Below are positions 7,847 to 14,921 of a DNA stretch of 25,192 nucleotides, one piece after another. The position numbers and the translations under genes are program-made. Numbering within the stretch: the first letter of the stretch is position 1; every line of letters begins with the position of its first letter. Origin of the DNA: a virus. The notes beneath the pieces were generated by a model. It was not told the DNA's origin, searched no databases, and worked only from the letters and a program-made list of their open reading frames with translations. The stretch covers positions 1-25,192 of IMG/VR virus record IMGVR_UViG_3300018043_000004; one strand, given 5' to 3'.

Positions 7847-9147
7847 TAAAGTTCCAAGCTCCTTTTAATCTGTCCAAATCTTTTTTTAAAAACTTGCCCA
7901 AGATCAGTTCTATATTGCAAATCAGGCACTCTAATCTTCTCAGCTTGCTTTACACAATCATCCATTGTAGCTTCAATTGTTGCCCCACTTGCCATTGCAA
8001 TGCCTATCATGCCATAACTTGCACTTGTTACAATTTCTTCTTGGTCATTTAATTTCAAATTATAAGGATAAAAACTCGGCGAAACTAATTTCTTAGCACT
8101 CAGCCCAGTAGGAATATCTCCTGTATTTATAGAATCTTCAAAAGGCCAAGGGCTAATACTAAGTTTTAAACCTCCACCATATCTTCCATCTTGAAAATAA
8201 GCTCCTTCTTCTCTAACTTGCCCCTTTGCTCCATCAGCCAAGAAAGCACCAAGCTCTCCTGAGAGAATTGTCGACAATAAAGTAGGTGTCGCATCATATC
8301 CAAATCTAGGGGTAAATTCGAGAGCATAAATACTGCCACTTTTACTGTTTGTACTTCCTTGTCCTTCTTTGGCGATGATGGCATTGACATCTAGGCATCC
8401 TGTGTATTCGTTTTCTTTGCAAAACTTGAACATCTTTTCAATAGTCTGCTGTGTCAAAACTGTGCTATCTGTAGTCCAAACAACATTTCCAGAACACCCA
8501 CCACTTGGACCAAGATCATCATTCATTAAATGCTTAGTCTCAAGAGTATGATTTCCTGGAAATATTGGCTGTCCTTTGCTAAACCAAACTTCTGTTGAAA
8601 TATCAATTCCCGGAATAAATTCCTGTAAAACAAACTCCACATTCCCAGTCACCAGCTTTTTATAATGCTCAAACATCTTAATAAGACTTTCTGAATCTTT
8701 AGAAACAAAACTAGGAATATTACCCGAATCAGATCCAGAAGGCTTAAATACAAATCTACTATTAGGCTCCTGTTCATTGATAAATGCCTCTGCTTCTTCA
8801 AAGCTATTAAAATTCTTGCTAGGTGGTACTTTGATCTTATATTGTTTCATTATCTCTGATGCAAACTTCCTATCCATTTCTAGTTTATCTGCTAAGAGCG
8901 ATCCGCCCAGAACAGGGATTCCATGACTTCTAAACACATCTGCTATTAAACCAAACCCTGTACAATCACATATTACAATTTCTGGCTCAAACCTACCAAC
9001 CTTGCTGAGGCTATCTATTAAAATCCCCTGTCCAATAGCCTCAGCTTCTGTCCTTCTAGCAAAAAATAAAACATCATTCCCTTCTTCCTGAACTCTGTGT
9101 GCAAGTCCAAAACTATCTCCAGCATCTGAAAGAAAGAGAAATCTCAT
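7846..9147 (-). CDS. PurD-like ATP-grasp ligase
   Basis: This 433-aa protein resembles phosphoribosylamine-glycine ligase (GAR synthetase, PurD) in fold order. It has an N-terminal Rossmann-type part (MRFLFLSDAGDSFGLAHRV) and a segment matching the PurD linker (HGIPVLGGSLLADKLEMDRK, about residues 75-94). The ATP-grasp core has the adenine-side lysine in FVFKPSGSDSGN (K135), a hinge VLQEFIPGIDISTEVWF, a PurD-like HTLETKHLMNDDLGPSGG, and the metal site ALEFTPRFG (E277). PurD usually reads E-F-N-x-R-F-G here; the Asn is replaced by Thr. The reaction is probably ATP-driven amide-bond formation, but the substrate is unknown. A purine role looks unlikely because no other purine genes are visible and the gene is embedded between tail genes with stop/start overlaps on both sides. 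Confidence 0.8.
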   Translation of the reverse strand: MRFLFLSDAGDSFGLAHRVQEEGNDVLFFARRTEAEAIGQGILIDSLSKVGRFEPEIVICDCTGFGLIADVFRSHGIPVLGGSLLADKLEMDRKFASEIMKQYKIKVPPSKNFNSFEEAEAFINEQEPNSRFVFKPSGSDSGNIPSFVSKDSESLIKMFEHYKKLVTGNVEFVLQEFIPGIDISTEVWFSKGQPIFPGNHTLETKHLMNDDLGPSGGCSGNVVWTTDSTVLTQQTIEKMFKFCKENEYTGCLDVNAIIAKEGQGSTNSKSGSIYALEFTPRFGYDATPTLLSTILSGELGAFLADGAKGQVREEGAYFQDGRYGGGLKLSISPWPFEDSINTGDIPTGLSAKKLVSPSFYPYNLKLNDQEEIVTSASYGMIGIAMASGATIEATMDDCVKQAEKIRVPDLQYRTDLGQVFKKRFGQIKRSLEL

Positions 9148-9320
9148 ATCTTTTTCTCACCTATCATTCTCCCAATATATCCTACAGCAAGTACCACAAG
9201 TGTCTTAAGAGTTTCAGTAGCCTCACCAGGCTTTGCAAATCTCGTCAAAGCCCAAAGAGAAACTAAGAAAATAGTAAGCAGAATTAAAAGATCAAACTTA
9301 TCCTCTAAAAATTGCTGCAT
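9144..9320 (-). CDS. 58-aa membrane protein, holin-like
   Basis: A short gene fills the gap before the ATP-grasp gene and overlaps its start by 4 nt (ATGA). The translation has an acidic N-terminus (MQQFLEDKFD), a first hydrophobic segment (LLILLTIFLVSLWALTRF, about residues 11-28), a short polar loop (AKPGEATE), a second hydrophobic segment (LKTLVVLAVGYIGRMIG) and a basic tail GEKKI. Two membrane spans with a charged tail in under 60 residues is a typical small holin layout, and the XhlA-like gene is immediately upstream. AGGAA lies about 12 nt before the ATG. A holin role is inferred; no endolysin gene is visible in this window. Confidence 0.65.
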   Translation of the reverse strand: MQQFLEDKFDLLILLTIFLVSLWALTRFAKPGEATETLKTLVVLAVGYIGRMIGEKKI

Positions 9321-9330
9321 AGTCTAATTC

Positions 9331-9558
9331 CTATTTCCTAACCATCCCCATAATTCCTTCAATTGCAGCAAAGAGAAAGAGGATAAAAGCAATAATTCCC
9401 ATTGCTCTGTTTTGGAAACTTGTTAAATCTTCTATCTTGTCAATAACTGCTTTCTGTCCTACTTTTAAATCCTCTAGTGAAGATTCTGTATTTTCTTTCA
9501 TATTGTAAAAATTAGCCTCCAGTACACTAATCCTAGTCTCGAAATTACTCTCAGCCAT
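9331..9558 (-). CDS. XhlA-like coiled-coil membrane protein
   Basis: This 75-aa protein has an N-terminal coiled coil (FETRISVLEANFYNMKENTE and SSLEDLKVGQKAVIDKIEDL) followed by a single C-terminal membrane span (AMGIIAFILFLFAAIEGIMGMV) and a basic end. This is the layout of haemolysin XhlA-family proteins (about 70-90 aa), which associate with holins in phage lysis cassettes. It is followed 10 nt later by the 58-aa two-span protein, which strengthens a lysis or membrane interpretation. The start has a GAGG-containing site about 7 nt upstream. An alternative is a membrane-anchored structural or exclusion protein. Confidence 0.65.
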   Translation of the reverse strand: MAESNFETRISVLEANFYNMKENTESSLEDLKVGQKAVIDKIEDLTSFQNRAMGIIAFILFLFAAIEGIMGMVRK

Positions 9559-9575
9559 AACTTCCTCCGATATTT

Positions 9576-10232
9576 TTAGTTATAGTTGAAGTGAAGATGG
9601 AAACCAATTCCCTGAATTTCAATTGTTCCTGTATTTGCAAGAACAATATCAAGCTCAGCAACAAAGTTTGAAAGATCATCTACATTCATTACTGGAGTTG
9701 TTACTGGGCAAACTTGAACATAAGGCCCAGTGCTAGGTACTGTAAGTGGAAATATTGGGTTTGTTAAAGGATAATTATTTACAACATTCGCTACATTATT
9801 TGCATAAACAATCTCATCCAAAGTCACAGCAACAGAAGTAACAGATACAACACCTGGTTGGTAAATTACAACAAGGTTATCAATCTGAAGTCCTTTGTTT
9901 GGGGGAAAGTTATTTGGAGTAAATTGTGTCTGCCCCTTATAAGGTGGAAAACCTGAAACTCCTACAGGAGCATTTGCCCCACCAAATTCCTCTTGAAAAA
10001 AAGGCCCAACTTCTATAAGCCTTCTAAGCTGAGAAAGACAAGCAACTACCCTAATAGTCGCAGCCCCACTAGCAGTGCCATTAAAACTAAAATCTCCCTC
10101 AGTATTTCTAGTCAAGGCTGGATTAGAACTCCAAGAGCCACTATAAAGCAAAGAAGCATCACAAGCTCCTTTAAAAATCCACCCTCCAGCCTTTGCTGTA
10201 TCCCCTCCCCAATTTGCTGCTGATCTTCCCAT
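9576..10232 (-). CDS. Unknown beta-rich structural protein
   Basis: A frame opens at 10256, but the start chosen is the ATG at 10232 (MGRSAANWGGDTAK). AGGAGG lies 6 nt before that ATG, and the upstream start would overlap the preceding gene. The resulting 218-aa protein is beta-rich, with a Trp/Gly-rich N-terminus (WGGDTAKAGGWIFKGACDAS), a helix ACLSQLRRLIEVGPFFQEEF, a Pro/Asn loop, and a C-terminal domain ending in IEIQGIGFHLHFNYN. I do not recognise a family. It lies between a CxxC-type small protein and the membrane genes, so a capsid-associated or minor structural role is the simplest guess. Confidence 0.65.
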   Translation of the reverse strand: MGRSAANWGGDTAKAGGWIFKGACDASLLYSGSWSSNPALTRNTEGDFSFNGTASGAATIRVVACLSQLRRLIEVGPFFQEEFGGANAPVGVSGFPPYKGQTQFTPNNFPPNKGLQIDNLVVIYQPGVVSVTSVAVTLDEIVYANNVANVVNNYPLTNPIFPLTVPSTGPYVQVCPVTTPVMNVDDLSNFVAELDIVLANTGTIEIQGIGFHLHFNYN

Positions 10233-10245
10233 TGTGTCCTCCTGT

Positions 10246-10509
10246 TTAAAAATCATCCCACATATTATTGTTAGTATCTGCTCTCTTAATAGCAGTCATG
10301 TTTTGAAGCTCAGTTCCTACATCTTCCAGAACTTCTGTTCTAATCACTGGCATGATATAAGAATCTGGGTTATCATAACAGTGCTCAAAACAAAGCAGCA
10401 ATCCATTCTGCATTCCCATTTGAGGTAATCTATAAGGCCAGCCACATCTATCACAGAAAGACCAGGCACTTATATGCTTTCCTGCTCTTGCTGTAATATG
10501 TATTGACAT
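10246..10509 (-). CDS. Zinc-binding-type small phage protein (two CxxC pairs)
   Basis: This 87-aa protein contains SFCDRCGWPYRLPQMGMQNG followed by LLLCFEHCYDNP, giving Cys-X2-Cys-X17-Cys-X2-Cys, a zinc-ribbon-like core. Small proteins starting with a C-D-R-C-G-x-x-Y motif and ending the core with C-x-x-C-x-D-x-P are frequent near capsid genes in tailed phages. The C-terminal part (residues about 50-87) is helical and polar. The ATG has GAGG about 8 nt upstream. Its function is not known. By analogy it may be a minor head protein or assembly factor. Confidence 0.75.
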   Translation of the reverse strand: MSIHITARAGKHISAWSFCDRCGWPYRLPQMGMQNGLLLCFEHCYDNPDSYIMPVIRTEVLEDVGTELQNMTAIKRADTNNNMWDDF

Positions 10510-10535
10510 AAAATTACCTCAATTAACAATGAGAA

Positions 10536-11237
10536 CTAATAACCAATACATACATAAGACCAAGTATCAGAATTAGAAGTACCTGAAACAAAAGTAACTG
10601 CTGTTGCAGAAATAGCCTCTGCTCCTGTTGTATAAGCATGGCCATTGGAATTAGTTGTGCTACAACTATACGAAGTAGCAGAACTAAAAGCCGGCATTCC
10701 TGTAATAGCAAAAGTAGTAGCAGAGCTTACTGTATAAGTACCATAAACTACTTTAAGAGGTTGCCCAAGTGTAGTAGGAGAAGCACAAGAAGAAGAGCTT
10801 CCACAACTAACAAGACCAACAGAATTACCTACTCCTGCACTTGCTCCTGGGATATTACCAACATAAGTAAACGTCACACTTCCAGTTCCACTGAAAGTAA
10901 GAATATTTACTTCCACAAAATTAGAAGCAATGCTCCCAAGATTATAAACCCCAGAAGAAGTACAAGTCTGAGTAGCACCTCCTGTAAGTGCTGTATAAGA
11001 ACCTCCATAAGTAGAAGCACCTTGCAAAGCAACAGTACAAGTACTTACAGTTCCAGTAGCCGTCCAAATCAAAGTATGAGAAGTAATACCAGTCCCAGTT
11101 TGATTCATAATCGGCATTGTCACTGGACCACCTGTTGCAAGAAAAGTCTGGCTTTGCATAACAGGAACAGTTACTTGAGCCCGAGCAAAAGACAAAGAAC
11201 AAAGCAAAACCCCAAAAAACAAAACAAACTTCTTCAT
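10536..11237 (-). CDS. Secreted beta-rich protein with signal peptide, putative receptor/adhesin-like
   Basis: This 233-aa protein starts with a clear signal peptide (MKKFVLFFGVLLCSLSFARA, cleavage probable near residue 20). A beta domain follows at about residues 50-130, with STCTVALQGAS, TQTCTSSGVY and SNFVEVNILTFSGTGSVTF. The C-terminal domain has VVYGTYTVSSATTFAITGMP and ends NSDTWSYVCIGY, resembling trimeric fibre tips. The first domain is also present in the fibre gene at 20004-21326 (shared C-T-V-A, Q-T-C-T-S-x-G and N-F-V-x-x-N positions). A Sec signal on a head-cluster gene is odd: it may be exported to the host envelope or be a virion surface protein with a cleaved leader. AAGGAG lies 8 nt before the ATG. 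Confidence 0.75.
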   Translation of the reverse strand: MKKFVLFFGVLLCSLSFARAQVTVPVMQSQTFLATGGPVTMPIMNQTGTGITSHTLIWTATGTVSTCTVALQGASTYGGSYTALTGGATQTCTSSGVYNLGSIASNFVEVNILTFSGTGSVTFTYVGNIPGASAGVGNSVGLVSCGSSSSCASPTTLGQPLKVVYGTYTVSSATTFAITGMPAFSSATSYSCSTTNSNGHAYTTGAEAISATAVTFVSGTSNSDTWSYVCIGY

Positions 11238-11255
11238 ATGTCTTCTCCTTTTAAA

Positions 11256-11345
11256 TTAATTTAAACAATGCTCACAACCAATTCCTGGACCTTCTTTACT
11301 TTGTAAAAGACAAACAAAGTAAACAGCCTCATTTGGAATTGTCAT
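11256..11345 (-). CDS. Possible 29-aa Cys-containing peptide
   Basis: A short frame in the gap between the capsid gene and the secreted protein gene reads MTIPNEAVYFVCLLQSKEGP then GIGCEHCLN. Three Cys and one His (C-X11-C-X2-H-C) could bind metal, and the frame fills the gap well. No convincing ribosome site precedes its ATG, and the peptide is very short, so this may be chance. Confidence 0.35.
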   Translation of the reverse strand: MTIPNEAVYFVCLLQSKEGPGIGCEHCLN

Positions 11346-11373
11346 AATAGTTTTGACTTTAAGAGCAAGCAAA

Positions 11374-12339
11374 CTAAGGAGCATTCGTTGCCCAAGTTCC
11401 CACCCAAGAAGTTGCACCAAATACAAACCTCATAATAGCCAGTTCCTTTACACTCTGAGTATCAAAATCATCAGCAGCAGCAGTCTTGAGTTTCATTCTC
11501 TCAACATACTTCAATTGGTGACTAGATTTCTCAGGCAACAAGAACCAAGCACTCTGACTTGTTAAATACTGCCAAGTCATAAAATTAAGCCCATCACCTA
11601 GCAAGGCATTAATTTCATTATCAGTTGTATAAGGTTTATTACCAGAACCAAGAATCTCACGAGCAATCCAAGTCAATTCTGGTGGAATAAGCAAAGTCTT
11701 CGGTCGAATTTCCCAAGGAAGTCCTGAAGAAGTAATACCACGATTATATTGGTTCAAAGCAAGCTGCAAAGCACTTACAGACAAATCCACATCAGTAGCA
11801 GGGCGATTAGGATATGTTCCTGCAAGTGAAATAACATTACTAACCCCAGGCCCAAGATTGGTAGCAGCAACACCACCAAGCAAAGGATGCTGGTTATTAA
11901 ACAAAGAAACTCCATCAGTAGTAGTTACTGAAGTAGTAAAGCCAAGATTGAAGATATTAGCTGCCTGCATTTCTACAGTAAACATAGCAGCCCTAGCAAG
12001 TGCTTTAGGCATCTTTTTGATAATATCATAACACTCATCATCAAAAAGCTCAAAGCTTGCTCTCATAGCCAAGGCATAGGTAAGGGGCAAATAACGCTTA
12101 GACCCACCTTCTACGATAGTAGTATAACCTACCGAAGTCCCCTCATCCTTCAAAGCCAAAGCACCAATATCCCCATACTCTGCCTCATCTTCAAAGAACC
12201 TATCTGACTTCTCTTCATTAAAAATATGCTGCCACTTACTAGCCCGCATAGCCAGGTTTAAGAAATGTACAAAGACATGCTTAAGCCCTGGGGCCATGCT
12301 AAGAGCATACTGTTCTCTTACCATTGTTCCTGTAGGCAT
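11374..12339 (-). CDS. Major capsid protein (Mu gpT-like / HK97 fold)
   Basis: This 321-aa protein matches the pattern of Mu-type major head proteins. It has an N-terminal helical arm (MAPGLKHVFVHFLNLAMRAS), a segment rising to KRYLPLTYALAMRASFELFD, the phrase VSLFNNQHPLLGG (about residues 145-157), then DLSVSALQLALNQYNRGITS, EIRPKTLLIPPELTWIAREI and NEINALLGDGLNF, ending SAWFLLPEKSS. The run F-N-x-x-H-P-L, L-S-x-x-A-L and L-L-I-P-P-E-L is characteristic. The position after scaffold and decoration genes agrees. AGGAG lies 8 nt before the ATG. The length is usual for an HK97-fold capsid protein with no added domain. Confidence 0.85.
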   Translation of the reverse strand: MPTGTMVREQYALSMAPGLKHVFVHFLNLAMRASKWQHIFNEEKSDRFFEDEAEYGDIGALALKDEGTSVGYTTIVEGGSKRYLPLTYALAMRASFELFDDECYDIIKKMPKALARAAMFTVEMQAANIFNLGFTTSVTTTDGVSLFNNQHPLLGGVAATNLGPGVSNVISLAGTYPNRPATDVDLSVSALQLALNQYNRGITSSGLPWEIRPKTLLIPPELTWIAREILGSGNKPYTTDNEINALLGDGLNFMTWQYLTSQSAWFLLPEKSSHQLKYVERMKLKTAAADDFDTQSVKELAIMRFVFGATSWVGTWATNAP

Positions 12340-12392
12340 TCTTTTTTCTCCTTTTCAAATTTAAAAACACAAAATAAAAGCCTAACAAACAA

Positions 12393-12968
12393 CTAAGCAA
12401 TTCCCTGCTGTGAAGCCGGCAGAACGGTGAAATAAACCCCACGAGCATCTGAGGCAGTTGTGTTAACATTAGCGTCAATATTAACAATCTTAACCACAGC
12501 AGAAGCTCCTGTTTTTGTCTTATCCACATACCAATGACCATCAGTGTCAATAGACATGCCATAAGCCAAACCAATATCAGTTTGTGCAGCAGTCTGACTT
12601 GGTCCTACTTCACCAAAGAAAACAGTATCATTATTTGCAACTTCTACTGAAATCTTTCCATCTTGAACAGGAGCACCTACTGGGATCTTTACTGCACTAG
12701 CCTCATTAGGAACCCCACCAGGAATTGTAAGAGTTTGTGCAGTGCCTTTGGTTGTTAAATTATTCCCAGCGGGCAATACAAATCCTTCAATTCCAGCAGC
12801 AACAGTAGCTCCATCCCAAGCAATCAAATAACCAGCATTTGCTCCAGCAGTAGCAACTTCTACTGGAGTACCAGCTTTAAAAGTATTGCCTGCTCCTTCA
12901 AGAAGCCTTGCAATAACTGGCTGATGCTGGCTTGTAGAAAACCAACTGTGAATTTCGACACTAGCCAT
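12393..12968 (-). CDS. Probable capsid decoration protein
   Basis: This 191-aa beta-rich protein opens MASVEIHSWFSTSQHQPVIA and contains GAGNTFKAGTPVEVATAG and GYLIAWDGATVAAGIEGFVL, then Gly/Thr/Val-rich strands, ending in a domain with DARGVYFTVLPASQQGIA. The middle pattern (hydrophobic strand, G-x-P-V, then A-x-D-G) resembles head-decoration proteins that sit beside the capsid gene. It lies immediately upstream of the major capsid gene, with AGGAG 9 nt before the ATG. The family is not certain. A minor capsid protein or head fibre base is the alternative. Confidence 0.65.
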   Translation of the reverse strand: MASVEIHSWFSTSQHQPVIARLLEGAGNTFKAGTPVEVATAGANAGYLIAWDGATVAAGIEGFVLPAGNNLTTKGTAQTLTIPGGVPNEASAVKIPVGAPVQDGKISVEVANNDTVFFGEVGPSQTAAQTDIGLAYGMSIDTDGHWYVDKTKTGASAVVKIVNIDANVNTTASDARGVYFTVLPASQQGIA

Positions 12969-13007
12969 GTTTATATTCTCCTTTTTAAATTAACTACTAA
13001 ACAACAA

Positions 13008-13760
13008 CTACAAACCAGCTCTCTTAGACTCATCAAGATCAGGGAGATATGAAGTAAGTCCTTTATTGACATTCATAGCAATACTCATATGACTCTCTCC
13101 CCTCTTTGTCTCTCCTTCAATTGGAGTATCAATCTTAGGATCAGAATGAATTTCCTTTCCAGTAATAGCATCTTTCCCAACAAGAGTATTTGTCAAAGAA
13201 TCCTTAGCAACTGCATTCTGTCTTTGCAAACGAGCTTGTGGAGAAACAGCAGCAAAGGCTCTTTGGTCTTTTGCTTTAAGAGCAGCAGCATAAAGCTCCT
13301 TTGGAATCACCATTAAAACAAGCTCTCCCCAATAAAAATGCCCATCTTTTGAAGAAAGCCCTGCGACTTCTACATCATCTACTGTAGCAAGCCTTGCTCC
13401 AATTCCCTTACCTTCCCAAAATCTAACACCTACTCCAATACCCTCACTCTTGTTATGCACCCATCTTGCCATAAAAGCAGGGTTCTTACAAGTAACCTTC
13501 TCCACAGATAATTGCTCCATTGGAATGGCAACAATTGGATCTGACAAAGACCCTTCATAATCCTGTGAAAAGGGCCTTGGCTTTCTTGGTTGCTGACCGT
13601 GTTCTGAAAGAATCTGTGCAATCTGTTCCTCACTAAGCTTCGGCCTAGTATTCTGTGTAGTCATCACCGGAGATTCATTTGTTGCCATTTTGCTATCACT
13701 TCCTTCTTGTGTTTTATTTACTTCAATTTTCTGTGTTTGGTTATTGATTCCTTTTAGCAT
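13008..13760 (-). CDS. Conserved phage head-cluster protein, function unknown
   Basis: This 250-aa protein starts at the ATG at 13760 (AGGAAG about 7 nt upstream, overlapping the preceding stop), although an internal ATG at 13688 with GGAAG is also possible. The N-terminal 70 residues are polar and disordered (KLSEEQIAQILSEHGQQPRK). The core at about residues 85-165 has NPAFMARWVHNKSEGIGVGV, VDDVEVAGLSSKDGHFYWGE and LVLMVIPKELYAAALKAKDQ. Proteins with a core of this kind (R-W-V-x-N, then D-G-x-x-x-W/Y-G-x-L-V-L-M) recur between scaffold and capsid genes in podoviruses. The C-terminal third is polar. It may be a scaffold partner or minor head protein. Confidence 0.7.
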   Translation of the reverse strand: MLKGINNQTQKIEVNKTQEGSDSKMATNESPVMTTQNTRPKLSEEQIAQILSEHGQQPRKPRPFSQDYEGSLSDPIVAIPMEQLSVEKVTCKNPAFMARWVHNKSEGIGVGVRFWEGKGIGARLATVDDVEVAGLSSKDGHFYWGELVLMVIPKELYAAALKAKDQRAFAAVSPQARLQRQNAVAKDSLTNTLVGKDAITGKEIHSDPKIDTPIEGETKRGESHMSIAMNVNKGLTSYLPDLDESKRAGL

Positions 13761-13768
13761 AAAGCTTC

Positions 13769-14497
13769 CTAAGCAGTAGCAGCAGCAATGTATTCTTCTT
13801 CACTCATTCCAAACTTAGCAGCAGCTTCTTTCTGATCTTGAGTAAGCTGAATCTTTGCATTGCCTCTGCCATCATTGGCATTTCCACCAGCAGAACTCCC
13901 CACTTCCAAGCTACCCTTTTCCTTATTAATATGAGCAGCAAGCTTCTTTAAATTCCTCCCCATAACAAGCTCTACAGCTGTAGGATACATAGAAGCATTC
14001 AATCTCTGTTCTACAGTCAGAGTTTTAAACATAGCTTCACACTCATCATGCAAAACATCATAAGCAATCCTGAGATCAGGATTATTCCTAATTTGTTCCA
14101 TCCCATCTCTTAGAGCAGAATTTCCTTGAGTCATTAAGGTTGCTGTGATAATAGGACGAAGCTTCTCATTTACCCTATCCTGCAACCAAGCTTCATGGTC
14201 TTCAAGAATACTTGGGCGCTTTGGTTTGCCTTCATCTTCATTGTTATTACTAGACCCTGCCGACCTTGCAGTTTTCAATTCATTAAAGCCAACTTCTAAA
14301 TTACTCAATGTAGAAGTTACCTTTTCTAAGTTAGTCTGCAATGTAGTATTCTGACTTTCAAGAACACTAAACTTCGGTTCAAGCTCGGCAAGTTTTACTC
14401 TTGCAGCTTCTCCATCTTGAATCATCTTTAAAATCTCTTCCCTCGTCTTCCCTTGAAAGATTTCAGGAATATTCCCCACTTCATTCCATCCAGGCAT
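13769..14497 (-). CDS. Scaffolding protein (probable)
   Basis: This 242-aa protein is mostly helical. A coiled-coil region lies at about residues 30-78 (RVKLAELEPKFSVLESQNTT, LEKVTSTLSNLEVGFNELKT), followed by a charged disordered linker (SSNNNEDEGKPKRP), a helical mid-domain (EAWLQDRVNEKLRPIITATL), and a C-terminal tail with QLTQDQKEAAAKFGMSEEEY. A tail with 'T-x-x-x-K-x-A-A-x-x-x-G-M-S-x-E-E-Y' is common in phage scaffolding proteins. It sits between portal and capsid genes, as scaffolds do. AGGAG lies 7 nt before the ATG. No protease domain is visible. Confidence 0.65.
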   Translation of the reverse strand: MPGWNEVGNIPEIFQGKTREEILKMIQDGEAARVKLAELEPKFSVLESQNTTLQTNLEKVTSTLSNLEVGFNELKTARSAGSSNNNEDEGKPKRPSILEDHEAWLQDRVNEKLRPIITATLMTQGNSALRDGMEQIRNNPDLRIAYDVLHDECEAMFKTLTVEQRLNASMYPTAVELVMGRNLKKLAAHINKEKGSLEVGSSAGGNANDGRGNAKIQLTQDQKEAAAKFGMSEEEYIAAATA

Positions 14498-14531
14498 TGC
14501 TTTTCTCCTATTTTTGGATTACACTTTACTT

Positions 14532-14921
14532 CTAATGAAAAACTTCTACTCCAGGACTTGCAGGTTTCTTAACAAAAGGAAGAGCTTTCTCTTCATTCTT
14601 TGTTTTCAATTCTAAATCCCTTGCTTTCTTCAATCGCTCAGGTAAATTCATAATAACTTGCAACTCATGCTGCTTTCCTGCATTATGTCTTGAAAGCAAG
14701 CTACCATTCATAATTTCAATGAATCCTCCAGTAATAATAGCTTTACTGGATAGAACCTGGGCTGCCTGCAAACCCTCCATTTCCTCCTGGAATACCTCCA
14801 TTAATAGCTCCCATTCCGGGCAAGCCATTAGCTTGAGAAGCTGGGTTCTGTAAAGATCCACCTTGTTTATTACCTTGCTGTTGCTGTTTTGATTGCTGTT
14901 GGAGTTGCTGGAATTGTTCAT
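14532..14921 (-). CDS. 129-aa protein overprinting the portal 3' end
   Basis: This gene starts inside the portal gene and overlaps it by 179 nt in another frame, then continues 211 nt beyond the portal stop. The ATG at 14921 has GGAG about 10 nt upstream, so the start looks real. The N-terminus is Ser/Asn-rich (MNNSSNSNSNQNSNSK), followed by YRTQLLKLMACPEWELLMEV and FQEEMEGLQAAQVLSSKAII, then a helical charged part (LPERLKKARDLELKTKNEEK) ending SPGVEVFH. The L-x-x-L-x-x-x-P-E-W-x-x-L-x-x-x core resembles a small protein often found right after portal genes. An internal start at 14825 (MACPEW) has no good ribosome site. Function is unknown; a portal-associated or head-completion role is inferred. 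Confidence 0.65.
   Translation of the reverse strand: MNNSSNSNSNQNSNSKVINKVDLYRTQLLKLMACPEWELLMEVFQEEMEGLQAAQVLSSKAIITGGFIEIMNGSLLSRHNAGKQHELQVIMNLPERLKKARDLELKTKNEEKALPFVKKPASPGVEVFH

Noticed and set aside
10638-11264. Plus-strand frame of 208 codons opposite the secreted protein gene
   Set aside because: Ser/Thr/Arg-rich antisense translation typical of a shadow of a Thr/Ser/Ala-rich gene; the minus-strand gene has a signal peptide and an AAGGAG site.
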